Shown: in pieces, positions 11,360 to 19,507 of the stretch
How positions within the stretch are numbered: the stretch's first letter is position 1
Layout of the letters: every line of letters begins with the position of its first letter
Assembly: GCF_000165125.1 (NCBI RefSeq)
Contig: NZ_AEIU01000072.1
Location: forward strand, 1-56,692
Origin: Vibrio caribbeanicus ATCC BAA-2122
Lineage (GTDB): Bacteria > Pseudomonadota > Gammaproteobacteria > Enterobacterales > Vibrionaceae
Reading direction: 5' to 3'
Length of the DNA: 56,692 nt
Program-made: the position numbers and the translations under genes
Notes under the pieces: model-generated
Seen by the model: the letters and a program-made list of their open reading frames with translations, nothing else
The model's database searches: none
Told to the model about the DNA's origin: nothing

Positions 11360-13030
11360 TCAAAATGTGGTGTCGCACTCAAATGAGACCGCTTGATGGG
11401 AGTATGGGTGATCGAACTCAAGTCTTTGAGCATGTAAGCACAGTCTGGTAGATTTCTGACCATAAAGTCCATCACCGTCGATAGGCAAATTCAGACCAAG
11501 ATGATGAGCGCAATGGACTCGCAGCTGATGAGTTCTTCCTGTTTTTGGATAGAGGTAAAGCTTACTTTTTCCTTCCATGTTTTCAATTAGCTGCCAGTGG
11601 GTTTGTGCTGGCTTGCCATGCTCAAAGCAGACGAGCTGACGAGGCCTATCAACGGGATCACCGCGCATGGGTAAACTGATATCGCCACTCAACTGAGACA
11701 CTTCGCCTGATAATAGTGCTACATAGCGCTTTTGAACCCGTCGAGAAATGAATTGCTTTTGTAGGCTCTTATTGGCACGTTTGGTGAGCGCAAAAACAAG
11801 TAAACCAGATGTTGCCATATCAAGGCGATGTATCACAAAGGGGCCCTCTGCATCAGGGTAACGCGCTTGAAGGCGAGTATAAGCAGAATCTTTAATGGTT
11901 TTCCCCGGCACGGACAACAGTCCAGAGGGTTTATTAACAACCACCATGGCGTCATCTTCAAAGATAATATCAAGTGGTTTGTCTTTAGCCCAGCTCTCCT
12001 CTAGTGGGTTTTCATCAACATTTAGCCCCTCCAACATATGCCCGAGGATCGGTTGACATTTACTGTGACAGGAAGGATAAAACTGGCCATGTTGACGTAT
12101 CTCCGATTTTGGTGAGGCTCCCCACCAAAATTCAGCGAACGCGAGAGGCTGATAACCATTTTTATAAGCAAAATGAAGAAGCTTTGGCGCAGCGCATTCG
12201 CCAGCGCCTGCAGGCGGTGTTGGGTGATTGGTTTTAGCAAAAATAGATTGCAGCGAGGCATTTTCACCACGGCCGTTTAAAAATTGATATTGGCTAAACA
12301 GCTTATTCTGTAACTGATTCGATAGGCGTTTACGCTCGGTTCGAAGTGTTTCTAATTCGTCGGTCAGTGCTGCCAGTACCGAAGCAACGCGTGCGATTTT
12401 GTGCTCCCATTCCAGCTTTAAATATTTAAGGGTATTTTTCTCCGCTACGCTCTGCTGCGCAAGCGCGTCGAGCAATTTATGGTAGTCTTCCCCATTGAGC
12501 TGGCTGTTTTTTCGCTGAGCTTTTCGTTCGGCACGACTGACGATCATCGCGTTTCTTTGTGCAGTCTCTTGTTCTTCGTAATCTGTTTTGATTGTTCTTA
12601 ATTCCTGATTAAGCCGTTTGATATCAGGGTTACTATGTTTACTTTCAATTTCGATGCTCAGTTGGGTGATGGCATCGAGTTCTGCATGAAAAAAACTTTG
12701 TTCAGCGAGCATATCAAATACAGGAGGTACAAAACCTGGTAGTAAATTACTCTCTGCCACTTTGCCCGAAAAGGCGCTAAAAAAACCGATCTCTCCTGTA
12801 GGTGATGACACTAACAAAACCCCAAACATCTTGCCGATTCCTTGTCTTCCCTCCAAGCCAAAGTCATGCAGCCAATCTTGTTGGTGAACTAGGTAGGCTT
12901 TAAGCTGCTGTGCCGCCAATTCACACAATGGGTGCGGCTGATAATAGAAGGGAAAGGTAAATCTCTCTGGTAGCGGATACCCTTGGATATCAACATTAAA
13001 GCGGGTAAAGAGATCGTGTGCTTGATGCAT
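11360..13030 (-). CDS. RluA-family RNA pseudouridine synthase with long N-terminal extension
   Basis: A 556-residue protein. The C-terminal part (about 353-550) is an RluA-type pseudouridine synthase with the catalytic aspartate in HRLDMATSG (D404) and the conserved KTGRTHQLRVH motif. Residues 1-345 are an extension. It holds a charged coiled-coil-like stretch at about 130-245, and C321/C325 in the 'FYPSCHSKCQPIL' segment could bind metal. Long RluA relatives of this layout are common in Vibrio and Shewanella; the RNA site they modify is unclear to me. ATG 13030 has a weak ribosome-binding site. It is divergent from the LysR gene. Confidence 0.87.
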   Translation of the reverse strand: MHQAHDLFTRFNVDIQGYPLPERFTFPFYYQPHPLCELAAQQLKAYLVHQQDWLHDFGLEGRQGIGKMFGVLLVSSPTGEIGFFSAFSGKVAESNLLPGFVPPVFDMLAEQSFFHAELDAITQLSIEIESKHSNPDIKRLNQELRTIKTDYEEQETAQRNAMIVSRAERKAQRKNSQLNGEDYHKLLDALAQQSVAEKNTLKYLKLEWEHKIARVASVLAALTDELETLRTERKRLSNQLQNKLFSQYQFLNGRGENASLQSIFAKTNHPTPPAGAGECAAPKLLHFAYKNGYQPLAFAEFWWGASPKSEIRQHGQFYPSCHSKCQPILGHMLEGLNVDENPLEESWAKDKPLDIIFEDDAMVVVNKPSGLLSVPGKTIKDSAYTRLQARYPDAEGPFVIHRLDMATSGLLVFALTKRANKSLQKQFISRRVQKRYVALLSGEVSQLSGDISLPMRGDPVDRPRQLVCFEHGKPAQTHWQLIENMEGKSKLYLYPKTGRTHQLRVHCAHHLGLNLPIDGDGLYGQKSTRLCLHAQRLEFDHPYSHQAVSFECDTTF

Positions 13031-13190
13031 AGGGTATTTTCACTGACAGAGAACATTACAGGCGCTGATTGTACTGATTTGCGGCATAAACGCCATTTTT
13101 TTCCTGTATATCCGTCAACAACGTTGCGCCAACTATTACCACTTTGTAATAATGAGCCCTGAAAAATAAAACTATTACAAGAGATTATGT

Positions 13191-14066
13191 ATGTCCAACT
13201 GGGAAGGCGTTAGCGAATTTGTTGCCGTAGCTGAGGTCGAGTCATTTACGTCTGCAGCCAAAAAGCTCAATACATCAGTAGCGCAAATCAGTCGTCGTGT
13301 TGCCTCACTCGAAGAGCGCTTGGCGGTAAAGTTATTAAATCGAACTACGCGCCGGGTATCCCTAACAGAGGCGGGCCAACTCTACTACCAACAATGTAAG
13401 CACTTAGTTGAAGGACTAGAGCTGGCTGAATTGGCGGTTACGCAAATGCAATCTACGCCAAAAGGAATGGTCAAAGTGACTGCGCCGGTAACGTTTGGAG
13501 AACAAAATCTCGCCCCGTTACTGCATCAATTCTTAGAGCTCTATCCGCAAGTTGATTTAGATTTGATGTTAACGAACCAACAGCTCGACTTGATAGAGAC
13601 GGGTGTAGATATTGCTATTCGCGTCGGTCGCTTGCGAGATTCGACTATGATGGCAAAACGCCTTGCTACACGCCAACTTTATGTTTGTGCCAGTCCCAGC
13701 TACCTAGAAAAATTTGGTGAACCTCATACCTTGTCAGAGCTAGCTAATCACCAGTGTTTGGCGGGTTCTGTTGACTATTGGCGTTTTCGTAATAATAAAA
13801 CTGAGCAGTCGGTGCGTATTTCTGGCCGTATTCGCTGTAATTCAGGGTACGCATTGCACGATGCTGCCAAAAGAGGGATAGGTTTAGTGCAACTACCTGA
13901 TCATTATGTGCAAGAGTCTCTCGAACAAGGTGATTTAGTCGAAGTATTGGCGGAATATCGTGATACTCGAGAGGGCATTTGGGCCTTGTATCCACAAAAT
14001 CGCAATTTATCGCCCAAGGTGCGTTTGTTGATAGATTTTCTTGCCGACAAGCTTGGGGAGTCTTGA
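13191..14066 (+). CDS. LysR-family transcriptional regulator
   Basis: A 291-residue LysR-type regulator. The N-terminal winged helix spans about residues 1-65, including SFTSAAKKLNTSVAQISRRVASLEERL, the recognition-helix region. A co-inducer domain covers about 90-290, with the typical 'GVDIAIRVGRLRDSTMMAKRLA' segment. ATG 13191 is preceded by AAGAGAT at normal distance. It is convergent with the siderophore-interacting protein gene, with a short GGAGCT/AGCTCC hairpin (14071-14085) between them. The likely target is unknown; the divergent pseudouridine synthase gene is one candidate. Confidence 0.9.
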   Translation: MSNWEGVSEFVAVAEVESFTSAAKKLNTSVAQISRRVASLEERLAVKLLNRTTRRVSLTEAGQLYYQQCKHLVEGLELAELAVTQMQSTPKGMVKVTAPVTFGEQNLAPLLHQFLELYPQVDLDLMLTNQQLDLIETGVDIAIRVGRLRDSTMMAKRLATRQLYVCASPSYLEKFGEPHTLSELANHQCLAGSVDYWRFRNNKTEQSVRISGRIRCNSGYALHDAAKRGIGLVQLPDHYVQESLEQGDLVEVLAEYRDTREGIWALYPQNRNLSPKVRLLIDFLADKLGES

Positions 14067-14119
14067 TTAAGGAGCTAAGAGCTCCTCAATTTGCTATCAG
14101 CTTGTTATTTCGAAAGTAT

Positions 14120-14893
14120 TTATGCAATCTGCTCTTCGGCATCTCGGCGTTTTAAGACTTTATGGCCGTCTTCAGTGACGCCTTGTTTCCAATAACTGCT
14201 GATGTAGATATTGTCGCGTTCCACTTGTCGCTCATTTCTGAAATATTGGCGTAGTCCACGCATATCGTCGAATTCGCAGGCGCACCAAACAGATGCCTGA
14301 CCATCAAGCCAAGGGTAGGTTCGCACGGCATCGGCGAGTGCCGTATTTTCCGTGATCCACTCCACTTGCATACCAGTTGGTGCATTTAGCACTTGTTTGT
14401 CATGCTCTGAGGCGACTTTTATAATGGCATAACCTTTTGCATCACTGGGTAATTTTGAAATTTTGACCGATAAAGCGGGGAGAGAGGTCATGTCCGCAGC
14501 CATAAAGTACCAATCAGAGTCAGCGTTCATATCGCCTAGTAAACCTGGGCCTGCGATGGAAATACAATCACCGATCCTGACGTTCATTGCCCAGCGAGCA
14601 GCGAATCCACAATGACAATCATGGGTAATATGTTTAACAAAGTCGACGTCGATCTCTCCATTATCGGCATCGAATCGTCTTATGGTATAGGTGCGCATCA
14701 CAGGACGCTGACCTTCAGGAATACCACTGATGTCAGTACTGCCTTGTTCATTAAATAGCAGCTTGATGTAACCACTCTCGCAATCAGTGGGGAAGGCTTT
14801 TAATTCGTCACCCTGTAACGTTAATCGAAGTATGCTGGGGGAAAGGTCGACCGATGATTTGACCGTGACTTGTTTGAAGACCAGTTTACTCAT
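14120..14893 (-). CDS. Siderophore-interacting protein (ViuB-like ferric-siderophore reductase)
   Basis: A 257-residue flavoprotein of the siderophore-interacting (SIP/ViuB/YqjH) family, which releases iron from ferric siderophores by reduction in the cytosol. The FAD-binding motif RTYTIRRFD is at about 69-77. A 'H.CHCGFAARWA.N...GD.I.IAGPGG'-type NAD(P)H-ferredoxin reductase segment follows, and the C-terminal 'YISSYWKQGVTEDGHK' is typical of the family. A near-consensus Fur box lies directly upstream of ATG 14893, so it should be induced by iron starvation. No siderophore biosynthesis genes are in this window. Confidence 0.92.
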   Translation of the reverse strand: MSKLVFKQVTVKSSVDLSPSILRLTLQGDELKAFPTDCESGYIKLLFNEQGSTDISGIPEGQRPVMRTYTIRRFDADNGEIDVDFVKHITHDCHCGFAARWAMNVRIGDCISIAGPGLLGDMNADSDWYFMAADMTSLPALSVKISKLPSDAKGYAIIKVASEHDKQVLNAPTGMQVEWITENTALADAVRTYPWLDGQASVWCACEFDDMRGLRQYFRNERQVERDNIYISSYWKQGVTEDGHKVLKRRDAEEQIA

Positions 14894-14904
14894 GACATTT
14901 CCTT

Positions 14905-14923
14905 GATAATGATAATTGTTATC
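14905..14923 (-). promoter_or_regulatory. Fur box upstream of the siderophore-interacting protein gene
   Basis: GATAATGATAATTGTTATC matches the 19-bp Fur consensus (GATAATGATAATCATTATC) at 17 of 19 positions. It ends 11 bases upstream of the start codon, where Fur binding would block transcription or initiation. Confidence 0.9.
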
Positions 14924-14992
14924 ATATAGGGTATCAAGGCGACCTCCTTAAGGGAAGTCGTTTACAAACAATTTACACTGTAATTTTCTCGG

Positions 14993-15577
14993 CTAGAGCA
15001 TAGGAATTATGGAAGCCACTAGTAATACAGCCATCAATATATTAAACCGTTTTACTCGTTGTGAGCTTTTTAACCAACGCTTAATTGCTCTGCCTGCAAT
15101 AACCCAAGTCGTCCCAGAAGGAAGATTAAATAGTAGAAAAGTAGTGGCAATAGTTACTAATTGGCTAACCGAACCATTTTGGTTGTAAACGGTTGTCGCT
15201 GTTATCGCCATAGTCCATCCTTTGGGGTTTACCCATTGAAAGCTTGCTGCAGCAAGAAATGATAGAGGTCGATAGTCATGCTGCTCTTTTTGGGCTCCAC
15301 TTGTTGCTATTAGCCATGCAAGGTAACAAAGGTAGCCAACGCTTAGATATTTTAACCCAGTATAAAGATTGGGGTAGTAGCTAAATAACCCACTTAGGCC
15401 GAGACCAACTAAGAAAACCATAGCGGCAAATCCGAATGTAATGCCAAGTAAATGGGGTAGTGTGCGCAGATAACCCACATTGGCACCTGAAGTCATGAGC
15501 ATTAAATTGTTTGGCCCAGGTGTAAAGGTGGAAACAAAAGCAAAAATCGCTAAAGCGCTCAATTGATCAAAAGTCAT
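14993..15577 (-). CDS. LysE/RhtB-family amino-acid exporter
   Basis: A 194-residue integral membrane protein of the LysE/RhtB family, which exports amino acids. The hallmark 'FTPGPNNLMLMTSGANVGYLRTLPHLLGITFGF' lies at about 17-50, and about six hydrophobic segments are present. I chose ATG 15577 because GGAGGA is eight bases upstream. It is divergent from an Lrp/AsnC regulator gene, the usual arrangement for amino-acid exporters controlled by an adjacent Lrp-type sensor. The substrate cannot be named. Confidence 0.9.
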   Translation of the reverse strand: MTFDQLSALAIFAFVSTFTPGPNNLMLMTSGANVGYLRTLPHLLGITFGFAAMVFLVGLGLSGLFSYYPNLYTGLKYLSVGYLCYLAWLIATSGAQKEQHDYRPLSFLAAASFQWVNPKGWTMAITATTVYNQNGSVSQLVTIATTFLLFNLPSGTTWVIAGRAIKRWLKSSQRVKRFNILMAVLLVASIIPML

Positions 15578-15706
15578 AACTTTGTCCTCCAACAACAAAT
15601 AGTGAAAACGTAACTTGACCGGTCAGGACTCAGTTTAATTAGATTAATTCACAATTTTGTGTTTTTATTTGCTTATATGAGTAATTTATAACAATAATGG
15701 TGCGCG

Positions 15707-16147
15707 GTGGATAAGTTAGACGAGAGAATATTGCGTGAGCTTAAAGGCAACGGCAAGATACCAAACGTTGAATTGGCGGAGAGAGTGGGGTTGTCTGCTT
15801 CTGCGACTTTGAGAAGAGTACAGGATCTGGAGCAAAAGGGGGTAATTAAAGGGTATCGTGCGGTATTAGATAAATCGCTATTGGGAGTTGGACTCGTCGC
15901 TTATGTCTCAATTGGTCTTGCTAACCACAGTAAACAGGCACAACTTGCATTTGAAGCACATATTGAGTTCGTTGATGAGATTGTCGAGTGTCACAATATT
16001 ACCGGAATGAGTGAGTACTTGTTGCGCGTTGAAACAAAAGATCTCGCACATTACAGAAAAATACACGCCGATGTACTGGGTGAATGCGAGCAGGTAAAGG
16101 CGATCACGACTATGGTTGTTATGGATTCATCGAAAGACACAAGATGA
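15707..16147 (+). CDS. Lrp/AsnC-family transcriptional regulator
   Basis: A 146-residue Lrp/AsnC regulator. The N-terminal helix-turn-helix covers about 1-60 (LDERILRELKGNGKIPNVELAERVGLSASATLRRVQDLE). The C-terminal RAM ligand-binding domain covers about 65-140 (ITGMSEYLLRVETKDL). The start is GTG 15707; the ATG ten bases before is out of frame. It is divergent from the LysE-type exporter and probably controls it in response to an amino acid. Confidence 0.9.
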   Translation: MDKLDERILRELKGNGKIPNVELAERVGLSASATLRRVQDLEQKGVIKGYRAVLDKSLLGVGLVAYVSIGLANHSKQAQLAFEAHIEFVDEIVECHNITGMSEYLLRVETKDLAHYRKIHADVLGECEQVKAITTMVVMDSSKDTR

Positions 16148-16297
16148 GAACGTGAACAAACGGTTGCGCAAATGGATTAAAAATGCAGGCTAACAGATTG
16201 TTTTTGAGCGTGTTAATTACATTTTTACTCAGTATTGCCATACGCTGGGTATGCAACTTAACCGAACTGTATCACAAAAAATCTGAAAATATCAGTC

Positions 16298-16325
16298 TTG
16301 CACGAAATAAATCACAGCCTATAAT
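16298..16325 (+). promoter_or_regulatory. Predicted sigma-70 promoter of guaC leader
   Basis: TTGCAC (16298-16303) and a perfect TATAAT (16320-16325) are separated by 16 bases. The predicted transcription start is about 16331-16333. That places the strong hairpin at 16331-16360 at the very 5' end of the RNA. Confidence 0.55.
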
Positions 16326-16330
16326 GCTGA

Positions 16331-16364
16331 AAACCGGAGCGTCTGCCAACGCTCCGGTTTTTTT
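16331..16364 (+). terminator. Terminator-like hairpin in the guaC 5' leader
   Basis: AAACCGGAGCGT and ACGCTCCGGTTT form a perfect 12-bp stem with a CTGCCA loop, followed by seven T residues. It could end the upstream Lrp-type transcript. It also sits just downstream of a predicted promoter and 80 bases before guaC, so it could be a leader structure or attenuator. The core GCGTCTGCCAACGCT recurs at 16385-16399. Confidence 0.7.
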
Positions 16365-16446
16365 GTGTCCGACAAACAGTAATCGCGTCTGCCAACGCTT
16401 TTACTACGCACTTTGACACTGATATTGAACAATCAAGGAATACACA

Positions 16447-17490
16447 ATGCGTATCGAACAAGAACTTAAGTTAGGCTTTAAAGACGTACTCTTTCGCCCT
16501 AAGCGATCAACGCTAAAAAGTCGTTCTCAAGTTGAATTAACCCGCGAGTTTACCTTCAAGCATAGTGGTCGTCAATGGGCAGGTACGCCTGTTATTGCGG
16601 CAAATATGGACTCAGTAGGCAGCTTTGCTATGGCAAAAGCACTTGCTGAACACGGTGTTATGACGGCGGTGCATAAGCACTATACAGTAGAAGATTGGGC
16701 TGATTTTGTTGCCTCCCATGACGCTGCTACGCTTAAAAATGTCATGGTTTCCACCGGGACATCGGATGCCGACTTCCAGAAAACTCAAGACATTATGGCG
16801 CTCAGTGACGACCTACTTTTTATTTGTATTGACATTGCCAACGGCTACTCTGAGCACTTAGTCGATTATGTTGGTCGCGTACGTAAAGCCTTTCCTGATA
16901 AAGTGATTTCGGCTGGAAACGTGGTGACAGGAGACATGTGCGAGGAGCTGATTCTTGCAGGTGCAGACATCGTTAAAGTGGGTATTGGACCGGGCTCTGT
17001 GTGTACTACACGTGTTAAGACGGGTGTTGGCTATCCACAACTGTCGGCAATCATCGAATGTGCAGATGCTGCACACGGCCTTGGTGGTATGATCATCGGT
17101 GACGGAGGTTGTTCCTGTGCTGGTGATGTCTCCAAAGCCTTTGGTGGTGGAGCAGATTTTGTAATGCTCGGTGGCATGCTGGCGGGTCATGAAGAGTCTG
17201 GCGGCGAGTTGGTGACCAAAGACGGCGAGACATTTATGAAATTTTATGGGATGTCTTCTCAGTCTGCGATGGACAAGCACTCCGGTGGTGTTGCTAAATA
17301 CCGCGCTGCAGAGGGCAAAACTGTATTGTTACCGTTTCGTGGTCCTGTTGACAATACTATCCAAGATATCTTAGGTGGTGTGCGTTCGACTTGTACTTAT
17401 GTTGGCGCGGCAAAGCTGAAAGAGCTAACCAAGCGTACGACTTTTATCCGTGTACAAGAGCAAGAGAATAACGTGTTCGGTAAAGAATAA
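16447..17490 (+). CDS. guaC: GMP reductase GuaC
   Basis: A 347-residue NADPH-dependent GMP reductase, which deaminates GMP to IMP in purine salvage. The catalytic cysteine is C186 in [15 protein letters not shown]. The phosphate-binding '[26 protein letters not shown]' and the flap '[16 protein letters not shown]' follow. The length and the opening [21 protein letters not shown] match E. coli GuaC. It is monocistronic, with a terminator downstream and an unusual leader upstream. Confidence 0.98.
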   Translation: MRIEQELKLGFKDVLFRPKRSTLKSRSQVELTREFTFKHSGRQWAGTPVIAANMDSVGSFAMAKALAEHGVMTAVHKHYTVEDWADFVASHDAATLKNVMVSTGTSDADFQKTQDIMALSDDLLFICIDIANGYSEHLVDYVGRVRKAFPDKVISAGNVVTGDMCEELILAGADIVKVGIGPGSVCTTRVKTGVGYPQLSAIIECADAAHGLGGMIIGDGGCSCAGDVSKAFGGGADFVMLGGMLAGHEESGGELVTKDGETFMKFYGMSSQSAMDKHSGGVAKYRAAEGKTVLLPFRGPVDNTIQDILGGVRSTCTYVGAAKLKELTKRTTFIRVQEQENNVFGKE

Positions 17491-17523
17491 CGTCTATAAC
17501 GCTTATTTTAATGCATAGAAATT

Positions 17524-17546
17524 GAGCCGCTTTTTGCGGCTCTTTT
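17524..17546 (+). terminator. Rho-independent terminator of guaC
   Basis: GAGCCGC and GCGGCTC form a stem around a TTTTT loop, followed by TTTTCTTTT. It lies 34 bases after the guaC stop codon. Confidence 0.92.
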
Positions 17547-17618
17547 CTTTTAACAATCGTCTGTACTTTATAAGGAGTGCACAATGAATATTCCCTGTTC
17601 TCGATAGATTAGCTCGCA

Positions 17619-19088
17619 CTAATTGAGTTTATTCCAAGCCATAGACCAAGAGTCACCGACACCTGGTTCGTATTGTGTGGTGTGTTTAGACCACTGTTTA
17701 CAAAAGCCATCATTGGGAAAAGGTTTGCATTGATAAATGTGCCCATCTTTTGCCATCACTTTTGTTTGTGCTTTGTACTCTTTGAGATTTTCCGGAAATA
17801 GAAAATCGTATTTGTCTGAAGGGGCTGGTGCGGTTGTTTTCCAGACCAGCATAAAGTCTTGGGTGGTTTGGTTGATGAGCTTTCCATCCTTATCTTGAAC
17901 ACGAGTAACAAGCATATGATGGCCAGGCTCTGATTTTGATAATGCCAGTTTAATATCTTGGGCTTTATCCTTACTGATTGACAATTTATTACTTGCTAAT
18001 GACTCTTGAGCGTGGTTATAAACATTGATTATGATGTCTGCGTTGTCCGTTGATTTTACATTCAGAAGTAGCTCAACTGGGGTATCACCGATCGTATATT
18101 CGGAATTGAGGCCAGTTACTTTTACATCAGCAGGAGCTGGTGATGTTTTGACATCATAGCCAATTTCTACCCGTTTGATATCGCTGTCTTTTGCAACCCA
18201 AATCGTATTGACGCCAAACACAGGTAAGATACTTCCTTTGCCATCCAACTGGCCTGCTTGAATACTATTGTCAGCTTCATGGACTTTTTTCGCCAAGGCT
18301 TGGGCCCACTGATTTGATTGACCTTGTTGCTTTGACTCAATAGAAAGGCGGGTTTGTAAATCAGGGCGCTCACCACTGCTATCAAATACTCGTATGAATA
18401 CGGCGTCGCCTTTTTTTAAATCCATAGTTGGAGTAATCGTACCAACCTGAGACCATTTGGGTGTGCCTTGATCTGGGGTATCACCATTAAATTGGACATC
18501 GATAACGTTATAGAAAGCTGCGGCAGTATCTCCCACATCCCAAACCGCTAAAATGACGTGATAACCGTTTCTGTCGGGCACATCACATGCGTGAGTGGTT
18601 CGTTTTGGTGGCTTGCGCATGTTGCCATCGACCACACAGAATGGAGTCAAATCAAACGAAGCGCGAGTCAGAACTTGGTTGGGGTTCCAGTTTGGCTGCG
18701 TAATGTAATAGCGCCAATTTCGAGTGACATGGTTTGCGGTGTATGTCCACTCGAAGTTCTGCATGCCAGAACGAATTGGCCGTTTAACCCAACGGTTAGA
18801 GGTTTGCTCATTGAGGTTTGAAAATGATGCCAAGCCTGCACTGGCGATTTGACCATCTGGCGGGCCGGCTTCAGGAAAGCCGTCTGGACCTTCTACACTT
18901 TGAGGTTCCCATTGCACAGGGCCACAACCGATATTTTTTTCTCCTGTTTTGGCAGAAAACTTACACAGAGTTGCGCGCCCCTCGACAACGCCTTTTTCTA
19001 CCGCTGAAATATAACCATGGCCCTTTACATATGGGCTCATTATGGTACTGGTTGTTGCTAACACAAGCCAGAGTTTAGAGTGTTTCAT
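17619..19088 (-). CDS. gbpA: N-acetylglucosamine-binding protein A, secreted AA10 LPMO and colonisation factor
   Basis: A 489-residue secreted protein. The signal peptide is followed directly by H24 (HGYISAVEKG), the N-terminal histidine of the copper histidine brace; the second brace histidine is H120 in YTANHVTRNWR. Residues 24-200 are the AA10 lytic polysaccharide monooxygenase domain. The two middle domains and a C-terminal chitin-binding domain (about 425-489, with YQCKPFPNDGFCKQW) follow the four-domain layout of V. cholerae GbpA. It cleaves chitin and promotes attachment to chitin and mucin. ATG 19088 has GGAGGT upstream. I looked for the c-di-GMP-I riboswitch that precedes gbpA in V. 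cholerae and could not see its conserved core in 19089-19465. Confidence 0.97.
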   Translation of the reverse strand: MKHSKLWLVLATTSTIMSPYVKGHGYISAVEKGVVEGRATLCKFSAKTGEKNIGCGPVQWEPQSVEGPDGFPEAGPPDGQIASAGLASFSNLNEQTSNRWVKRPIRSGMQNFEWTYTANHVTRNWRYYITQPNWNPNQVLTRASFDLTPFCVVDGNMRKPPKRTTHACDVPDRNGYHVILAVWDVGDTAAAFYNVIDVQFNGDTPDQGTPKWSQVGTITPTMDLKKGDAVFIRVFDSSGERPDLQTRLSIESKQQGQSNQWAQALAKKVHEADNSIQAGQLDGKGSILPVFGVNTIWVAKDSDIKRVEIGYDVKTSPAPADVKVTGLNSEYTIGDTPVELLLNVKSTDNADIIINVYNHAQESLASNKLSISKDKAQDIKLALSKSEPGHHMLVTRVQDKDGKLINQTTQDFMLVWKTTAPAPSDKYDFLFPENLKEYKAQTKVMAKDGHIYQCKPFPNDGFCKQWSKHTTQYEPGVGDSWSMAWNKLN

Positions 19089-19465
19089 ACAAATACCTCC
19101 ATAAAATCAATAGGTAAGCACCAACTCTTTCATCGTGTTTTTTACTCCGATTTCGGGAATTGAGTGCCAGAGCTAAACTAGAGAGGAAGCATTAAACTGG
19201 CTAATAGCGTGATTAAATCTTGGAATATATTTCCACAAAAAAAACTTATTGGCACTAATATTACAAAAGTCAGACGAAAATTCTAAAAAAGCATTAAAAT
19301 AAAGCAATAAAATGGCTGAAAGCCTGAGTTTACAGACTTTATTGACCTATCTGTTTGTAAAAATTGCTTTATGAAGTCGGGCATTTAAGAATAAATGATT
19401 AAGATAAGTTAATAAATTAAGGATTACTATTATTATTTTAGATGAGTTGGTTTTTTATTAATAAA

Positions 19466-19485
19466 AGGCACTCTGGTGAGTGCCT
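19466..19485 (-). terminator. Terminator of the GH18-like gene's neighbour region
   Basis: AGGCACTC and GAGTGCCT form a perfect 8-bp stem with a four-base loop, followed on the minus strand by TTTTATTAATAAAA. It lies just after the stop codon of the 19508-21310 gene. The 377 bases between it and gbpA are AT-rich, and I see no gene in them. Confidence 0.8.
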
Positions 19486-19507
19486 CATAGTCGAAAAATA
19501 GTTATTT

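Noticed and set aside
16183-16416. 77-codon open frame before guaC
   Set aside because: It runs through a promoter and a strong terminator hairpin and has no ribosome-binding site.
16858-17280. 140-codon minus-strand frame opposite guaC
   Set aside because: An antisense shadow of guaC with Cys/His-rich nonsense composition.
19089-19465. c-di-GMP-I riboswitch upstream of gbpA, as in V. cholerae
   Set aside because: I looked on the minus strand for the conserved GGCAAAC-type and GCAAAGC-type core and could not find it; the region is simply AT-rich. A covariance search would settle it.
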